Assembly (NCBI GenBank): GCA_000827325.1
Contig: KN832874.1
Location: 714,067-778,066, forward strand
Source of the DNA: Oidiodendron maius Zn
Lineage: Eukaryota; Ascomycota; Leotiomycetes; Myxotrichaceae
DNA: 64,000 bases
Direction of reading: 5' to 3'
Part shown: one piece after another, positions 53,812-64,000 of the stretch
Numbering within the stretch: the stretch's first letter is position 1
Layout: every line of letters begins with the position of its first letter
The notes under the pieces: model-generated
What the model was told of the DNA's origin: nothing
The model's database searches: none
What the model saw: only the letters and a program-made list of their open reading frames with translations
Position numbers and translations under genes: made by a program

Positions 53812-56800
53812 TCACCAGCTCTCTTGCATCTTTAAGGTCTTGTTCTCTGTCTTGGTGGCCAAAGCGTGAAGTTTGCCCTGTAAACTCTGAGACCTTGGAT
53901 GATCAGGCCCGACAACTTTCTCATATCCTAATAGAGCCTTTGAATACATTATCTTAGCCTTTCCTAAATCGGCTTGAAGTTCAAAGAGAGAGCCGAGACC
54001 CCACATCGTGTTGAGCGCGGGGATATAAGTCGTGATATTACCTGCACCTAGCGCCTTCTTGTAACCTCGCAGCACCCGCTGGAGCATCTCCTCTGACTCG
54101 GCCAGCTTGCTCTGGTTAGTGTAGAGAATGGCCAAGTTGTGGACTGTAGAGAGTGTCAACGTGTGCTCTGCACCGAGGGCCTTATCCTTTCCTCGCAGCG
54201 CCCGTTGGTACATCTTCTCTGCCTCTGCCAGCTTACCCTGGTTGGTGTAGAGGTTGGCCAAGTTATGGGCTGTAGAGAGTGTCGACATATGCTCTACACC
54301 AAGGGCCTTCTCGAAGCCTCGCAGCGCCCGTTGGTACATCTTCTCTGCCTCTGCCAGCTTACCCTGGTTGGTGTAGAGGTTGCCCAAGTTGTGGACCGTA
54401 TGGATTGTCGACACATGCTCTACACCAAGGGTCTTCTCGAAGCCTCGCAGCGCCCGCTGGAGCATCTCCTCTGACTCGACCAGCTTGCTCTGGTTAGTGT
54501 AGATGTTGCCCAAGTTGTGGACCGTGCCGAGTGTCGACGTGTGCTCTACACCAAGGGCCTTCTCGAAGCCTCGCAGCACCCGCTGGAGCATCTCCTCTGA
54601 CTCGGCCAGCTTGCTCTGGTTAGTGTAGAGAATGGCCAAGTTGTGGACCGTGCCGAGTGTCGACGTGTGCTCTGCACCGAGGGCCTTCTCCTTTCCTCGC
54701 AGCGCCCGCTGGAACATCTCCTCTGACTCCGCCAGCTTGCCCTGGCTTACGCATAGATTTCCCAGCATTTCAAGACTATCTAGATATACAGCATTATCCA
54801 CATAATCTTGAACCTCAGTGACATCACTCCAATATTGTAGTAATTGGATAAGATGCGGTAGAAGTCGGCGTTGTGTGGTTGTAGAATCTCTTGTATCTTC
54901 TCCTGGAACTGCAAGGCCGATAGTAGTTATTGCTGTTTGTAAAAGGCCTTCATCTTTACTCATGTCGTTTGATGCTTGGATCCAATCATGGACCACTGCA
55001 TGCATTGAATAGGTCTCGCTGTTGTCATTCTGTTCAATAAGCGAAAAATCCAGAAGAGTCCCGATTGTTGCCAAAAAGCTAACCTCAGAAGCTGTGATTT
55101 GTCGAAGCCAGCCAGGAGCTGCATTCTTCCGTCCCAGCCGTAGTAGCAACTGATACCAAAGCTCTTGATTGTCAAGGTAGCCCCATAATCGTAGTAGCAT
55201 TGCGGCTCCTTCATCTCTAAGCTTTATCTCCTCAAACGAGATTTGCCATGTCGTTATAATTGTCCGTTCAGGATAATCACTCCGCTTCTTCATTTGACCG
55301 TGGAGCTGTGCCCATGATTTATTGTACAGTTCGAGATACTTGACGATCGTCGTCTTGGAGATATAAGAACCTGCAAAGACCAAAGCAAGAGGGAGACGGC
55401 CTAATCGTTCAACAAGTGCAACTGCATCTAAAAGATATTAGCTCTAGAATATATGTGACTGTAGAAGATTCTCATCGGCTCTTTCGGAAATAACGCATGG
55501 TTAAAGACTAACCTGGATCCCATTCTTCAATCTCTGACAGATCTTTCAAGGCTACCTGACTGTCACTGCGCCTTAACTTACGTCTTACATGTTGCTCAAG
55601 GATTAGAAGACCGTCTAGAACACTAAGCTTCCGCAAGGGAACAGCACTTCCAAGGGACACAAGGCGTTGAAGGCGAGTAGTAATGATAATAGATCCGGCA
55701 TCGCTTCTTGGGAAGTATTGTGTAATGTCATAAGATGCAAAACCAGTACGCTGATCAGACTCTTCTTCTTCATAGGACGTCTTGTCAATATTATCGAAGA
55801 TTAAAAGCCATTGTGTATTATCCTCGAGAGTAAACCATTGTAGGACGTCTTGCGCCGCCTTTCTGGACTCATCTAGGCCTCTCAGTCTACATGAATCTAT
55901 ACCTGGTATCTGGCCTTTTGGGAGACGTGATGCTATAAGTAAGAGGCTTTGAATCAGGGACTCCTCTGTCTTTCCGTCTAGCCAAAAGAAGGACGTATAT
56001 AGAGCCTTGTGTAATCTGGAGTATTCGATGGCCAGCTGAGTCTTGCCCATGCCTCCTAATCCATGAACTATACAGATCTTGCAGCGGCCTGACGCTTCGC
56101 CAGGCATTAACTGCTCTGTCATCAAGTCCAAGTCTGATCTACGTCCAATGAAGGCGCTTGTCTTTGGCACACCAGTCAGGTCAAAGGCAACATTGAAGTT
56201 TCGTTTCACGTTCCCAACGCGAGCTACGGCATAGTCAGCTTTCAGGACCATTAAAGATAATAATGCACCTCTCAGATAGAAGGAGCTAGACTACACAAAG
56301 GACCTTGCCATTATAATTTGTAAATATATGCAGCTGCAGGTCCACTTAACATATCCCAGATTATTACATGTCACTTACCAGCTTCCAAACTTCCTTCGGT
56401 CAACCAGTTTTCCTGCACCTTTATAGGCGCCTTCTCCACCATCAGCTTCAGATGGCCGACTACCTTCTTAAATTCGTTACTTTGCGTTGCAAACTTGACC
56501 ATGTTAATATGATGATCCATAATAGCAATTGGCTCGGCATCAACTTGGCCTGGGACAACAGCAGAGGACTTTGGAACGACGATCATTGCCTTCCCTAGAG
56601 CTAGAGGCGTGGCTTTGGTCTCGAAAGCGAACTTCGTCTCGAAATCACCGCTAATGGAATTGTACTGATGAAGTTGTTGCTGCAGAATTTCCGAGTCTCG
56701 TTCGAGGATGTTCAGGAGTTTACTGTTTGTCTTGACAAAAATGGACGCTACATTGACGAGTCTCTTGCCCCACGCTACCCCCTGGCCTCCCTGGTGAGGA

Positions 56801-57517
56801 GTACCCATGAACATAATGCCATACGTAGACGTTTTAATAGATCTGTGATGGTGTAGGTGTGCGGATCGTGCAGAGTCAGAGTGAATGAGCGCCTGTTCTT
56901 CCTGTTAAACTTTCTAACTTGACCAGAAACGACGTACGGTACATACACTCTTTAGAACTATCCCCCCAAGACTGTGGGCAACGAAAATGATGGGTCGTGT
57001 ATCTGTCTACCATAGTCGTTAGCAGTCTTAAGTTACGGAGTCGATGATTATATATGAAATATCCACCTTATCCGTTCTTCTATGCAGGCTGAGATCTGAC
57101 ACAAGAGTCTGCCCATGATCGTAGAGATGCATTGCCGACAATTCCTTTGTGCTGTGTGTATTAGCATCGTAACCCCAGCTCATTATTCTGGCATTTGGTA
57201 TGTTGGCCGGTAGCATGTTCGCATCTCGCAGCCAATTCACCTTGTTCTTCGCCGTCCAGGTCTTCTTTTGGTGGCCATTAAGACCATGTATTGCAACGAT
57301 ACTAAAGCCATGGACGACAATTAGCTGCGGTCAACGAGTAAAGAACCGCTAGCGGTATGTACTCTACTACTGGATCTACTCCCTCGACCCATATATCCAA
57401 GCCAAATGGGATGTCATCGGGGGCCTCTTCTGCTACGACATCAGTGTCTTTTGTCGTCGCAGCCTCGCCCTCTTTCTTACCATCAGTCTTCTTTCTAAAA
57501 ATATTGCGTAGATCCAT
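53812..57517 (-). CDS. NLR-like STAND protein: SesB-type hydrolase, NB-ARC, TPR repeats
   Basis: Six exons (57517-57363, 57301-57067, 57006-56947, 56892-56379, 56268-55513, 55427-53812) give 1111 residues. N-terminal alpha/beta hydrolase of SesB type: IVAIHGLNGHQKKTWTAKN, WGYDA, RPIIFVAHSLGGIVLKS (S142), IMFMGTPHQGG. NB-ARC: FIGRRSDLDLM, P-loop GLGGMGKT at 391-398, Walker B LLIFDN near 476, SIIITTR and RLGRLPLALVFAGSYIS. Then a winged-helix-like part (MHAVVHDWIQ) and about seven TPR units of 42 residues (LYTNQGKLAEAEKMYQRALR). Such architectures act as fungal intracellular sensors for non-self and cell death. The intron at 56378-56269 is the least certain join. All other joins complete conserved motifs. 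Confidence 0.93.
54111..54740 (-). repeat. Five 126-bp tandem units encoding 42-residue TPRs
   Basis: The marker TCTGGTTAGTG or CCTGGTTGGTG recurs at 54111, 54237, 54363, 54489 and 54615, exactly 126 bp apart, and a diverged one stands at 54741. Adjacent units look roughly 85% identical over the compared stretches. Blocks are shared between non-adjacent units: the pair TCCTTTCCTCGCAGCGCCCG occurs in the 54111 and 54615 units but not between. Confidence 0.9.
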
Positions 57518-59971
57518 AATTGAGATTTACAGAAGCTGAGCCGAAGGGCTCTGGCCTTGATCGTAGATGATTAGAGAAACAGCAAGAACTTGTTGAAAGG
57601 TGTGCTTCGTGCAGTCTCTTGCAAAACAAGCCTTACAAAAGCGACTCTGCGCGACTTGCTTGGCACCATTGGCCGATTAGCCAGTTCAGCATGTTGCGCT
57701 TAACCGTATTCGGGACCCTGGTCGCCAGCAAGTCAAAAAGGTCACGTCAAGGGAGGCCTCGACTGTAAGATACCTCTTGGCAAAACTAGCACCGTGAAAG
57801 AAGGTTAAAGACAACTCAATAGACTATGCTTCGAGCTGCTACCAAGTCTGGGCAGTGCCAAACCCAAAAGTAGCTCTCTCACAACTTCAAGCAACATCGA
57901 TCTCTCGAAGGACCTTTGCAGCGAATTCGGATTTCAAAGACATATCGTCAATAAATATTTCCGCTCTCACGAGTCAGATAAGAAATGTATTTCTTGGAGG
58001 CTGTTCCGACACCATGATAAACGATCCACTCTCAGACGCCCTCCACCTCCACTAACTAATCAATGCCGGTTCAACTACTAATAAAATCAAACCTATCTAC
58101 TTCTGTAGCGCTCAGATCATTTGCTTCTTAAAATAATAGTATTGTAGAGACTTCTATTAGTCTCTAGAATCAATCATATTCAAAAGTACCTGTTATATCA
58201 TCTCTAGCGAGTATTACGACGGCGGATTTCACTAATACTATAGGATAGAAGGAGTTGCCATCTCAGAAGTATCACCACTGTTTATATTATATATTTATGC
58301 TTGTTAAAGTCTTATTTTGTAGTAAGCTGACTAGGATCTGTATTGGCTGTGGCGTAGTAAAAATTGAGAGGCAGGGCAGCAGTTTAGAGAAAGCTCCATA
58401 TTCGATTGGACAGTCCTGTCGCTTAATTGCCCGAATTGAGGGAGTCCTGTGACTTATGGTTTCTTGCACATGGTCGCTGTGATTGACCTTGGAGCAGCCA
58501 GACTGTGTTTTAATGAGCTATGGCTTGCAGTGGCGACCAAACTTTATGCCAGACACGAGTTATTTGACCTAGTTTAATGGTTCAAATACCTACAGCTAAG
58601 ACTTGAAGAATAATCTCTTTCCTTACATGATATAGCTAGAACTCTTCCAACCAAGGCCACTGAATAGCATCCCAGCGCACCCACAGACAGCACACACGGC
58701 TAGTTGGATATAAGCGCCCTAGCTAGGCGATGTTGCGGGAAATTTTGGTTTATCTGCTTTTGGATTCCTCTCTTCCCACTTCCCCATCCCTATTTATGTA
58801 TATCCTTCAACTCATGTTCGGCGGCCTGCATTACTCTAGGTTAAGTACCGGTACAAGGCACCTTACTGTTTCAAAAGTACAAAATAGCGCAATCATATGA
58901 CGCCTTGGGCAGCCGAAAAGATTGGGAATCTAATAAAAGAAACAAAACGCAAACGGCCCCCATATCTTGAGGACGGGAAGTGCACAGCCTTGTGAGAATG
59001 AGCAAAACATGCCCACCATAGTTAATGCAGTAATACCCCCGATCATAGCCTTACCGGTCTGATCTCGCAAATTGGATGCTTTAAGTGTCCACCATCGGCT
59101 TGAATGCATATATCACAGTGGAATACTCCTCGCAAAAGATGAGAAGTGGCCGAGGAATGAGACTCAAGGCCTTACCTCTTCTAGCGCTATATTGGCGAGA
59201 ACACGGCACAGGACACCCAATGGAGGCACTAGTAGGCTGTGCCGTACGTCCTGCAGGAGCTGAAATGCTTATATGTTTAATGCTATGCTCTGCTCAATTC
59301 CATCATATTCTAAGGCAGAGTCTTGTGATTCAATTTGAACAAGCGTAAATTACAGGGAAATTAAGTATAAAATTCGAAATGGCAGATATTAATTCTGCGA
59401 TCCCAATCCACACAGCTATTGCTAAAACACTTAACATTACTGTCCTGTCCTGCGCTGATCGTATAAGAGGCGATTAACTCACTCTCCGACAACCCGCCGG
59501 TGAACGAATTTGGAATTGATTTTGACGATCTCCGTCCCCAGACATAATGTACTAGTAAGATTAATACGAGGCATAACCAATAGCGATGGTTTATTGAGTA
59601 AAAGTTAGGCGAACATGCAGGCTGACAAGAGGTTGCAACAAGACAGACCCAGTGATGCTACGAAATTCTGTACGCAGCCTCCTCGCCAAGGGAGATTGCA
59701 TACATGAGGATATTGCTGCATGCCATACTATCTCTATGACTTTGGCTCGCTCAAAACTAGGAAGTTAAGTGTGCGCCAGCGAGGCAGGTGCGTGTGCTAT
59801 TCTAATATAAGATCACAAAGGGGAAGTCCATGTCGCCTCCTTGACTTGATTATATATACTTGCTGCATCCCTCTTCCTGTCTCGACACAGCTTTTAAAAC
59901 TTAGGTAACTTTACTGTCGCCTAGTACCTTCATTGCCTATTGAGCTTCATCTACATTCGGCCGCCTACAAG
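57518..59971. other. Long intergenic stretch, no recognisable gene
   Basis: No frame with a known domain. It is the promoter side of the NLR-like gene and of the Cys-rich protein gene. TATATATACT at 59851-59860, about 115 bases upstream of the latter's ATG, is a likely core element. Confidence 0.4.
59851..59859 (+). promoter_or_regulatory. TATA-like element for the Cys-rich surface protein gene
   Basis: TATATATAC about 113-121 bases upstream of the start codon at 59972. Confidence 0.4.
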
Positions 59972-60805
59972 ATGAAGGTGTTTATCTCGACCCTGCTATT
60001 TCTTTGTCATATTGTTATCGCTCTCCAAGCCGGTCGTCGAACTGTATCAAATCCGTTCCTAGTTCGGGACATATGCAGCTCAAATGGCATGGTAGACTGT
60101 GAACAAAGCTGCATGCCAGCCGGTTCCCAATGTTGTGACGACGGTTCTTCTACCTACTGCCCTGTTGGCCAGTACTGCATTCCTAATGCATGCTGCCCCA
60201 TCGGTGAGACATGTACTGGAGGCGGGGGAGGAACCACGACGGTAGGAACTATAGTAGGAACCGCAACAGCTCAAGAATCACCGCCACCGTCCCAAACCGT
60301 TGAATCGGTTACGCCGACCTCTACAAGTATCACTTCGGGATCAGGGTCTTGCAGCTCATCAGGAGAGGCGACTTGTGAGACTCTTTGCATGCCAATTGAT
60401 GCAGTGTGCTGCGACGACGGCACTTCAACCTACTGTCCAAATGGTCAATATTGTGTCCCTGGTGGATGTTGCCCCAACGGAGAGGAATGTACTGGTAGTG
60501 GCGGGAATACTTTGACCATCCCTGTACCAACTCCAACACCAACGCCAACGCCAACATCAACGACAACGACAACGCCAGAGCCAAGTTCTCTTACGCAGGG
60601 GGAACCTTCTTCGACACCAGCATCGGACTCTCTGACCATCGGCGGAGTAACTCAAACCTCAACCACAGAGCCTTTTAGTAATTCCCAGTCAAGTACTACC
60701 CCGTCAGTTCCGGTAATAACGAACGCCGCGCCGGGACCCTGGAAGGTGGGCACATACGCCGTGGCTCTAGAGGCGATCTTAGTTGCGCTACCTATGTTGG
60801 TCTAG
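59972..60805 (+). CDS. Cys-rich duplicated GPI-anchored cell-surface protein
   Basis: A single exon of 277 residues. Signal peptide (LLFLCHIVIALQA, about 1-20), two copies of a compact Cys-rich module, a Ser/Thr/Pro linker with a PTPTPTPT run, and a C-terminal hydrophobic tail (GTYAVALEAILVALPMLV) after small residues (TNAAPG), the pattern of GPI attachment. Module 1 is SQCCDDGSSTYCPVGQYCIP then NACCPIGETCTG; module 2 is AVCCDDGTSTYCPNGQYCVP then GGCCPNGEECTG, with matched cysteines, so an internal duplication. It should be O-glycosylated and wall- or membrane-attached. The in-frame TTG at 59933 is not needed. No enzymatic role is visible. Confidence 0.85.
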   Translation: MKVFISTLLFLCHIVIALQAGRRTVSNPFLVRDICSSNGMVDCEQSCMPAGSQCCDDGSSTYCPVGQYCIPNACCPIGETCTGGGGGTTTVGTIVGTATAQESPPPSQTVESVTPTSTSITSGSGSCSSSGEATCETLCMPIDAVCCDDGTSTYCPNGQYCVPGGCCPNGEECTGSGGNTLTIPVPTPTPTPTPTSTTTTTPEPSSLTQGEPSSTPASDSLTIGGVTQTSTTEPFSNSQSSTTPSVPVITNAAPGPWKVGTYAVALEAILVALPMLV

Positions 60806-61423
60806 CAGTATGACAAACGCCACGTAGGTTGGTGGTGCAAAGGCATGGAATGGCTGCTGAGATCTATGTTACTCTAGGGAACTCTTATTGGAAACTTAAT
60901 CGAGGTGTAGCTAGTGTATTATTAGGTGCGAGGTTTAATAAAGACCATTTTGGTTCAGTGTCACTACGCTCAAGTTCTGGACGACTTTTGCTGATTTGAA
61001 TGAGTGAAATAGTTAGTGATGCAGAGCAACCCAGGGAGACAAGCGTGACTATTAGTGGAGAGATGATCCCTTAGCATCAATCGCGTTGGATAGAAAATCG
61101 CTCCGACTGTAGAATAGCGCACGGTTCGGCAGCCCCCAGAAGTCCCACGAAAATAACTGCAAGTCTACACAATTATAACACAAAAATTGTCATGGCTATT
61201 ATTTACCTGTTTGTTCATTTCCCAGCACGCACCAATCAGCCCCACGGGGTACTGCCGTTCCTGGCAGTTATAATGTGGGGAAGTAAGGTCCCCACAGCCA
61301 GGGGGACGCGTTTGAGCTCTAGAATGCTGTCTCATGAGCTTCTCCTCTTTTAAAAGCTTGGAGGCTCTCGACTGAATCACCTTGAATGTAATACGACGTA
61401 ATTTGCACTGATCTATCACCAGC
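60806..61423. other. Intergenic, no recognisable gene
   Basis: Between genes on the same strand; it should hold the terminator of the surface protein and the promoter of the MFS gene. No clear signal seen. Confidence 0.35.
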
Positions 61424-63168
61424 ATGACATCAGATACTACCCCTGAGAAAGCGACGGAAGCAGGCACTGAAGATGTTGAAAATCTTCAGAATACAGCCAC
61501 ATACCTAGAAAGAAATGCCGCGTCAGGGCTATCCCAAGAACATCAACAGTATTTACTACAACGCCATGGCACTTTGGAGTTGGATCCCATTCCTGGAATG
61601 GGTGGTGCCGATCCGTACAACTGGCCCTCATGGAAGGTGAGCTTCACAACTTGTCTGAACTATTGTGTCGCTAGCTGATAGACAAACTCGCATTATAGAA
61701 AGTATCTAATCTCGTATTGGTGGCTATTCATGCGATGATGTCCACTTTCACGGCGGCATCTATCATTCCGGCATACCAGATAATTGCTCAGGACCTCGGG
61801 GTCTCCTTGCAGCGCGTAACATACCTGACATCTCTTCAAATTGCCATTCTCGGAGTCGCTCCGCTGCTTTGGAAGCCGTTTTCAAACACCTACGGCAGAC
61901 GTCCTCTGTTTCTCTTGTCGCTCATCTTTAGTCTTGTCGGAAACATTGGATGCGCCAAGAGTCCCAGCTATGCCACTATGGCATTATGCAGAGCCATCGT
62001 GGCTTTCTTCATCTGCCCCGCTGCTGCGATTGGCAGTGCCATCGTGACGGAAACTTTTTTCAAGAAGGACAGGGCTCGATACATTGGGATTTGGACGTTG
62101 ATGGTTACCATCGGAGTCCCGATTGCTCCCTTCATATTTGGATTTGTTGCGAACGACGTTGGCTATCGCTGGATTTACTGGATTCTGGCAATGGTGAGAC
62201 CTTTAAATATTCTTGAACATTGATAAGAAACATATCTAACTCTTTTTATAGATCAACGGTGCCCAGTTTATCCTTTACTTCTTCTTCGGTCCCGAAACTC
62301 GCTACATCCGTTCCGCGGGTCACCATACCGGGTCTGAATTCAAACAGGAATACTTCAATTTCAAACGCATTGATCCCCGACCTCTTCGATTCGGAGACTT
62401 TACACATCCCTTGATTCTATTCACCAAACTTTGTGTCGTGATCCCCGCAATTGCCTATGCAATGACCTTCTTGTTTGGAAGTGTTCTCATCACAGTCGAG
62501 CTTCCTCAGCTGTTTGGCCAGAAATTTGGCTTTAACTCGCAGCAGCTTGGACTACAATTTCTCGGCCTTATTATCGGTTCGGTGATCGGAGAGCAAATTG
62601 GTGGCAGCTTGTCCGACTTTTGGATGAATCGCCGCGCTAAAACTACAGGGACAAAACCAGCACCTGAATATAGGCTATGGCTAAGCTATTCTGGATTCGT
62701 CCTCACTATTATCGGCGTGGTAGTATTTTTAGTGCAGACAGCCCATGCTAAAGAGAAGCACTGGAATATTACGCCTGTGGTCGGGATTGCGATTGCTGGT
62801 GCAGGAAATCAACTTGTTACTACTGTGCTCATCACATATGCTGTGGATTGTCACCAAGAAGAATCAGCGAGCGTGGGCGTCATAATCACGCTAATAAGAC
62901 AGATCTGGGGGTTCATTGGTCCATTCTGGTAAGAATAGCATACCCTATGTATGGCTGCTTTGAATTTTAACTGATATATTTTAGGTTCCCTCCAATGTTT
63001 ACTAATGTAGGTGTTGCCGCAAGCGGGGGTGTTGTGGCTGCTCTAATTATTGGCGTGAGCATATTCCCAACGATTTTGGTTCAATGGCAAGGGCATAAGT
63101 GGCGAGGAGAGGAAAGAGATATTGCAGCGCTTGATCATGATCAAGCAACCGATCAGTCAAAGGGCTAA
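61424..63168 (+). CDS. MFS transporter, DHA1-like
   Basis: Exons 61424-61636, 61699-62193, 62252-62928 and 62985-63168 (introns 56-62 nt) give 522 residues. A cytosolic, acidic N-terminus holds DPYNWPSWKKVSNLVLV, the usual lead-in of fungal DHA1 carriers. Twelve hydrophobic helices follow, with motif A between helices 2 and 3 (KPFSNTYGRRPLFL) and GRRP-like spacing. WTLMVTIGVPIAPFIFGFVA is typical of helix 5. Helices 7-12 include GSVLITVELPQLFGQKFGF and HQEESASVGVIITLIRQIWG. Such carriers export drugs and metabolites or import small compounds by proton coupling. The FAD monooxygenase to its right, convergent, could share a metabolic role. Substrate unknown. Confidence 0.93.
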
Positions 63169-63384
63169 TATGTTGTAATTAATTTTACAAAGTGTATTGA
63201 CGGGCGTAGGATTGAAATTTATTTAAGTCAACCTAAGGAATTCAAATATTTAGCAATTGAAATGTCAAATATCTTGGCCGAATGTGCGAAGAGCTTAATA
63301 TCATCAATTACAGTATTTAATTTTGATGCGGATGAATATGCATATGCTGCTTCTGTCAAAACTGGGATAGGTGCATTTACCTAA

Positions 63385-64000
63385 CTAGTCAAGACTCTTG
63401 AATATTTCATCAAACTCCTCCCTTGCAATCTTCACACAATCGACACCGTAGACAGTCTTTTGCACATCTGCATCTGCCCACTTATCCGGCACACTCGCCT
63501 TGCCGCCTTTTGCCCGCAGCTCTGCAAACTGCCTATCTCGCTCTTCCTTCGCCTTTCCACTTCCTAGATGCAATTGCCTGGCGCTAGCAGCTGCCAACTC
63601 CACTAGCATTTCAGCCCTCTCCTTTCTAATCTTTTCATACACTCGCAGTGCCTTGTTGATTGATTCTGGGCTTGTGTCAGGGACTAAACCTAAAACCACG
63701 GCAACAACTGCTGCATCTTCAATTGCTTGTGCAGCACCTTGTGCCATGTGTGGAAGGGTTGGATGGCAAGCGTCTCCAATCAAGGCGAGAGAACCATGAA
63801 TCCAAGTGGGAAGCGGCGAGTGAACACGCAGTTTCCACTCACAAACTTCTCCCTCAGGAACGAGGTTTAGCATTCGCAAGACCTTGGGGCAGAAATCAGA
63901 AAATACTTCCAACATCACCTTCTTCGATCCTTTAGTTGTATATGTCTCAGATGGTGCTGCAGCGAAGTTGATGTCGGGTTGTGTAGTCGACAGATTGTAG
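63385..64000 (-). CDS. FAD-dependent (salicylate-hydroxylase-like) monooxygenase, 5' cut by window
   Basis: The frame is open to the right window edge, so only the C-terminal about 205 residues are visible. They hold the second FAD signature of group A aromatic hydroxylases: ALIGDACHPTLPHMAQGAAQ, continuing AIEDAAVVAVVLGL, where Asp binds the FAD ribityl chain. Upstream, ETYTTKGSKKVMLEVFSDFC and WKLRVHSPLPTW fit the substrate domain. These enzymes hydroxylate aromatic rings with NAD(P)H and oxygen. It converges on the MFS gene, whose stop is 217 bp away. The N-terminal GxGxxG half lies beyond the window. A tail of charged helix follows to the TAG at 63385. Confidence 0.92.
   Translation of the reverse strand, partial: YNLSTTQPDINFAAAPSETYTTKGSKKVMLEVFSDFCPKVLRMLNLVPEGEVCEWKLRVHSPLPTWIHGSLALIGDACHPTLPHMAQGAAQAIEDAAVVAVVLGLVPDTSPESINKALRVYEKIRKERAEMLVELAAASARQLHLGSGKAKEERDRQFAELRAKGGKASVPDKWADADVQKTVYGVDCVKIAREEFDEIFKSLD

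Noticed and set aside
54139-54497. Open frames on the plus strand across the TPR repeats
   Set aside because: They are open only because the 126-bp unit is a multiple of three; the minus strand encodes the TPRs and these frames have no domain.
1-64000. CRISPR arrays, prokaryotic operons or phage genes
   Set aside because: No spaced direct repeats of that kind; spliceosomal introns show the DNA is eukaryotic.

Overview
The window is nuclear DNA from a filamentous ascomycete (Pezizomycotina). The evidence is short GT-AG introns (about 42-151 nt) with CTAAC/CTGAT-like branch sites, and families typical of such fungi: HET-domain proteins, LaeA-like methyltransferases, a SesB/NB-ARC/TPR NLR-like protein, a fungal SLATT protein, DUF3431 and DUF3237 proteins, CBM1 and many secreted carbohydrate-active enzymes. 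A Eurotiomycete-type genome would fit, but I cannot fix genus or species. No rRNA, tRNA, CRISPR array or polyketide/nonribosomal/terpene synthase was recognised.

Layout. 0-2.5 kb: a 5'-truncated HET gene (+) converging on a YeeE/YedE sulphur transporter (-). 2.5-6.2 kb: T-rich sequence, an inverted-repeat (foldback) structure, a degenerate ORF and unassigned DNA. 6.2-14.9 kb: a SLATT 2TM protein with a long helical tail, a GH2 exo-glucosaminidase-type enzyme, a small membrane zinc-ribbon protein and a GH3 protein. 16.5-18.1 kb: a nine-exon LaeA-like methyltransferase. 20.6-23.5 kb: a galactose oxidase with three N-terminal discoidin/CBM32 modules. 24.8-27.7 kb: a five-exon DUF3237 gene, a TA-rich decayed stretch and a small secreted protein. 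28.2-40.5 kb: a second HET gene, an AKT2-type alpha/beta hydrolase, a REI1-like zinc-finger protein, a ten-exon LaeA-like methyltransferase divergent from a P450, a frameshifted VOC protein and an SRPBCC protein. 42.1-45.5 kb: a DUF3431 gene and two gene relics (SMP-30-like propeller; Zn2Cys6 regulator C-terminus). 45.9-52.8 kb: a PL1 pectate lyase, an MDR oxidoreductase, a CE15 glucuronoyl esterase with CBM1 and an alginate-lyase-fold lyase. 53.8-57.5 kb: a 1111-residue SesB-NB-ARC-TPR NLR-like protein. 60-64 kb: a Cys-rich GPI-type surface protein, an MFS transporter and an FAD monooxygenase cut by the window end.

How the genes may work together. Three themes recur. (1) Self/non-self recognition and regulated cell death: two HET proteins, the SesB-NLR with near-identical 126-bp TPR units, and possibly the SLATT protein. 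(2) Secreted polysaccharide attack, with a sub-group at 45.9-52.8 kb whose predicted substrates all carry uronic acids, and GH2/GH3 amino-sugar-type enzymes at 7.8-14.9 kb. (3) Small-molecule tailoring at 30.6-40.5 kb (hydrolase, methyltransferase, P450, VOC, SRPBCC) without a backbone synthase in view. Gene-poor, decayed stretches between them suggest an accessory region. Exon structures were derived by hand from splice signals and reading-frame continuity; they have not been checked against transcripts.
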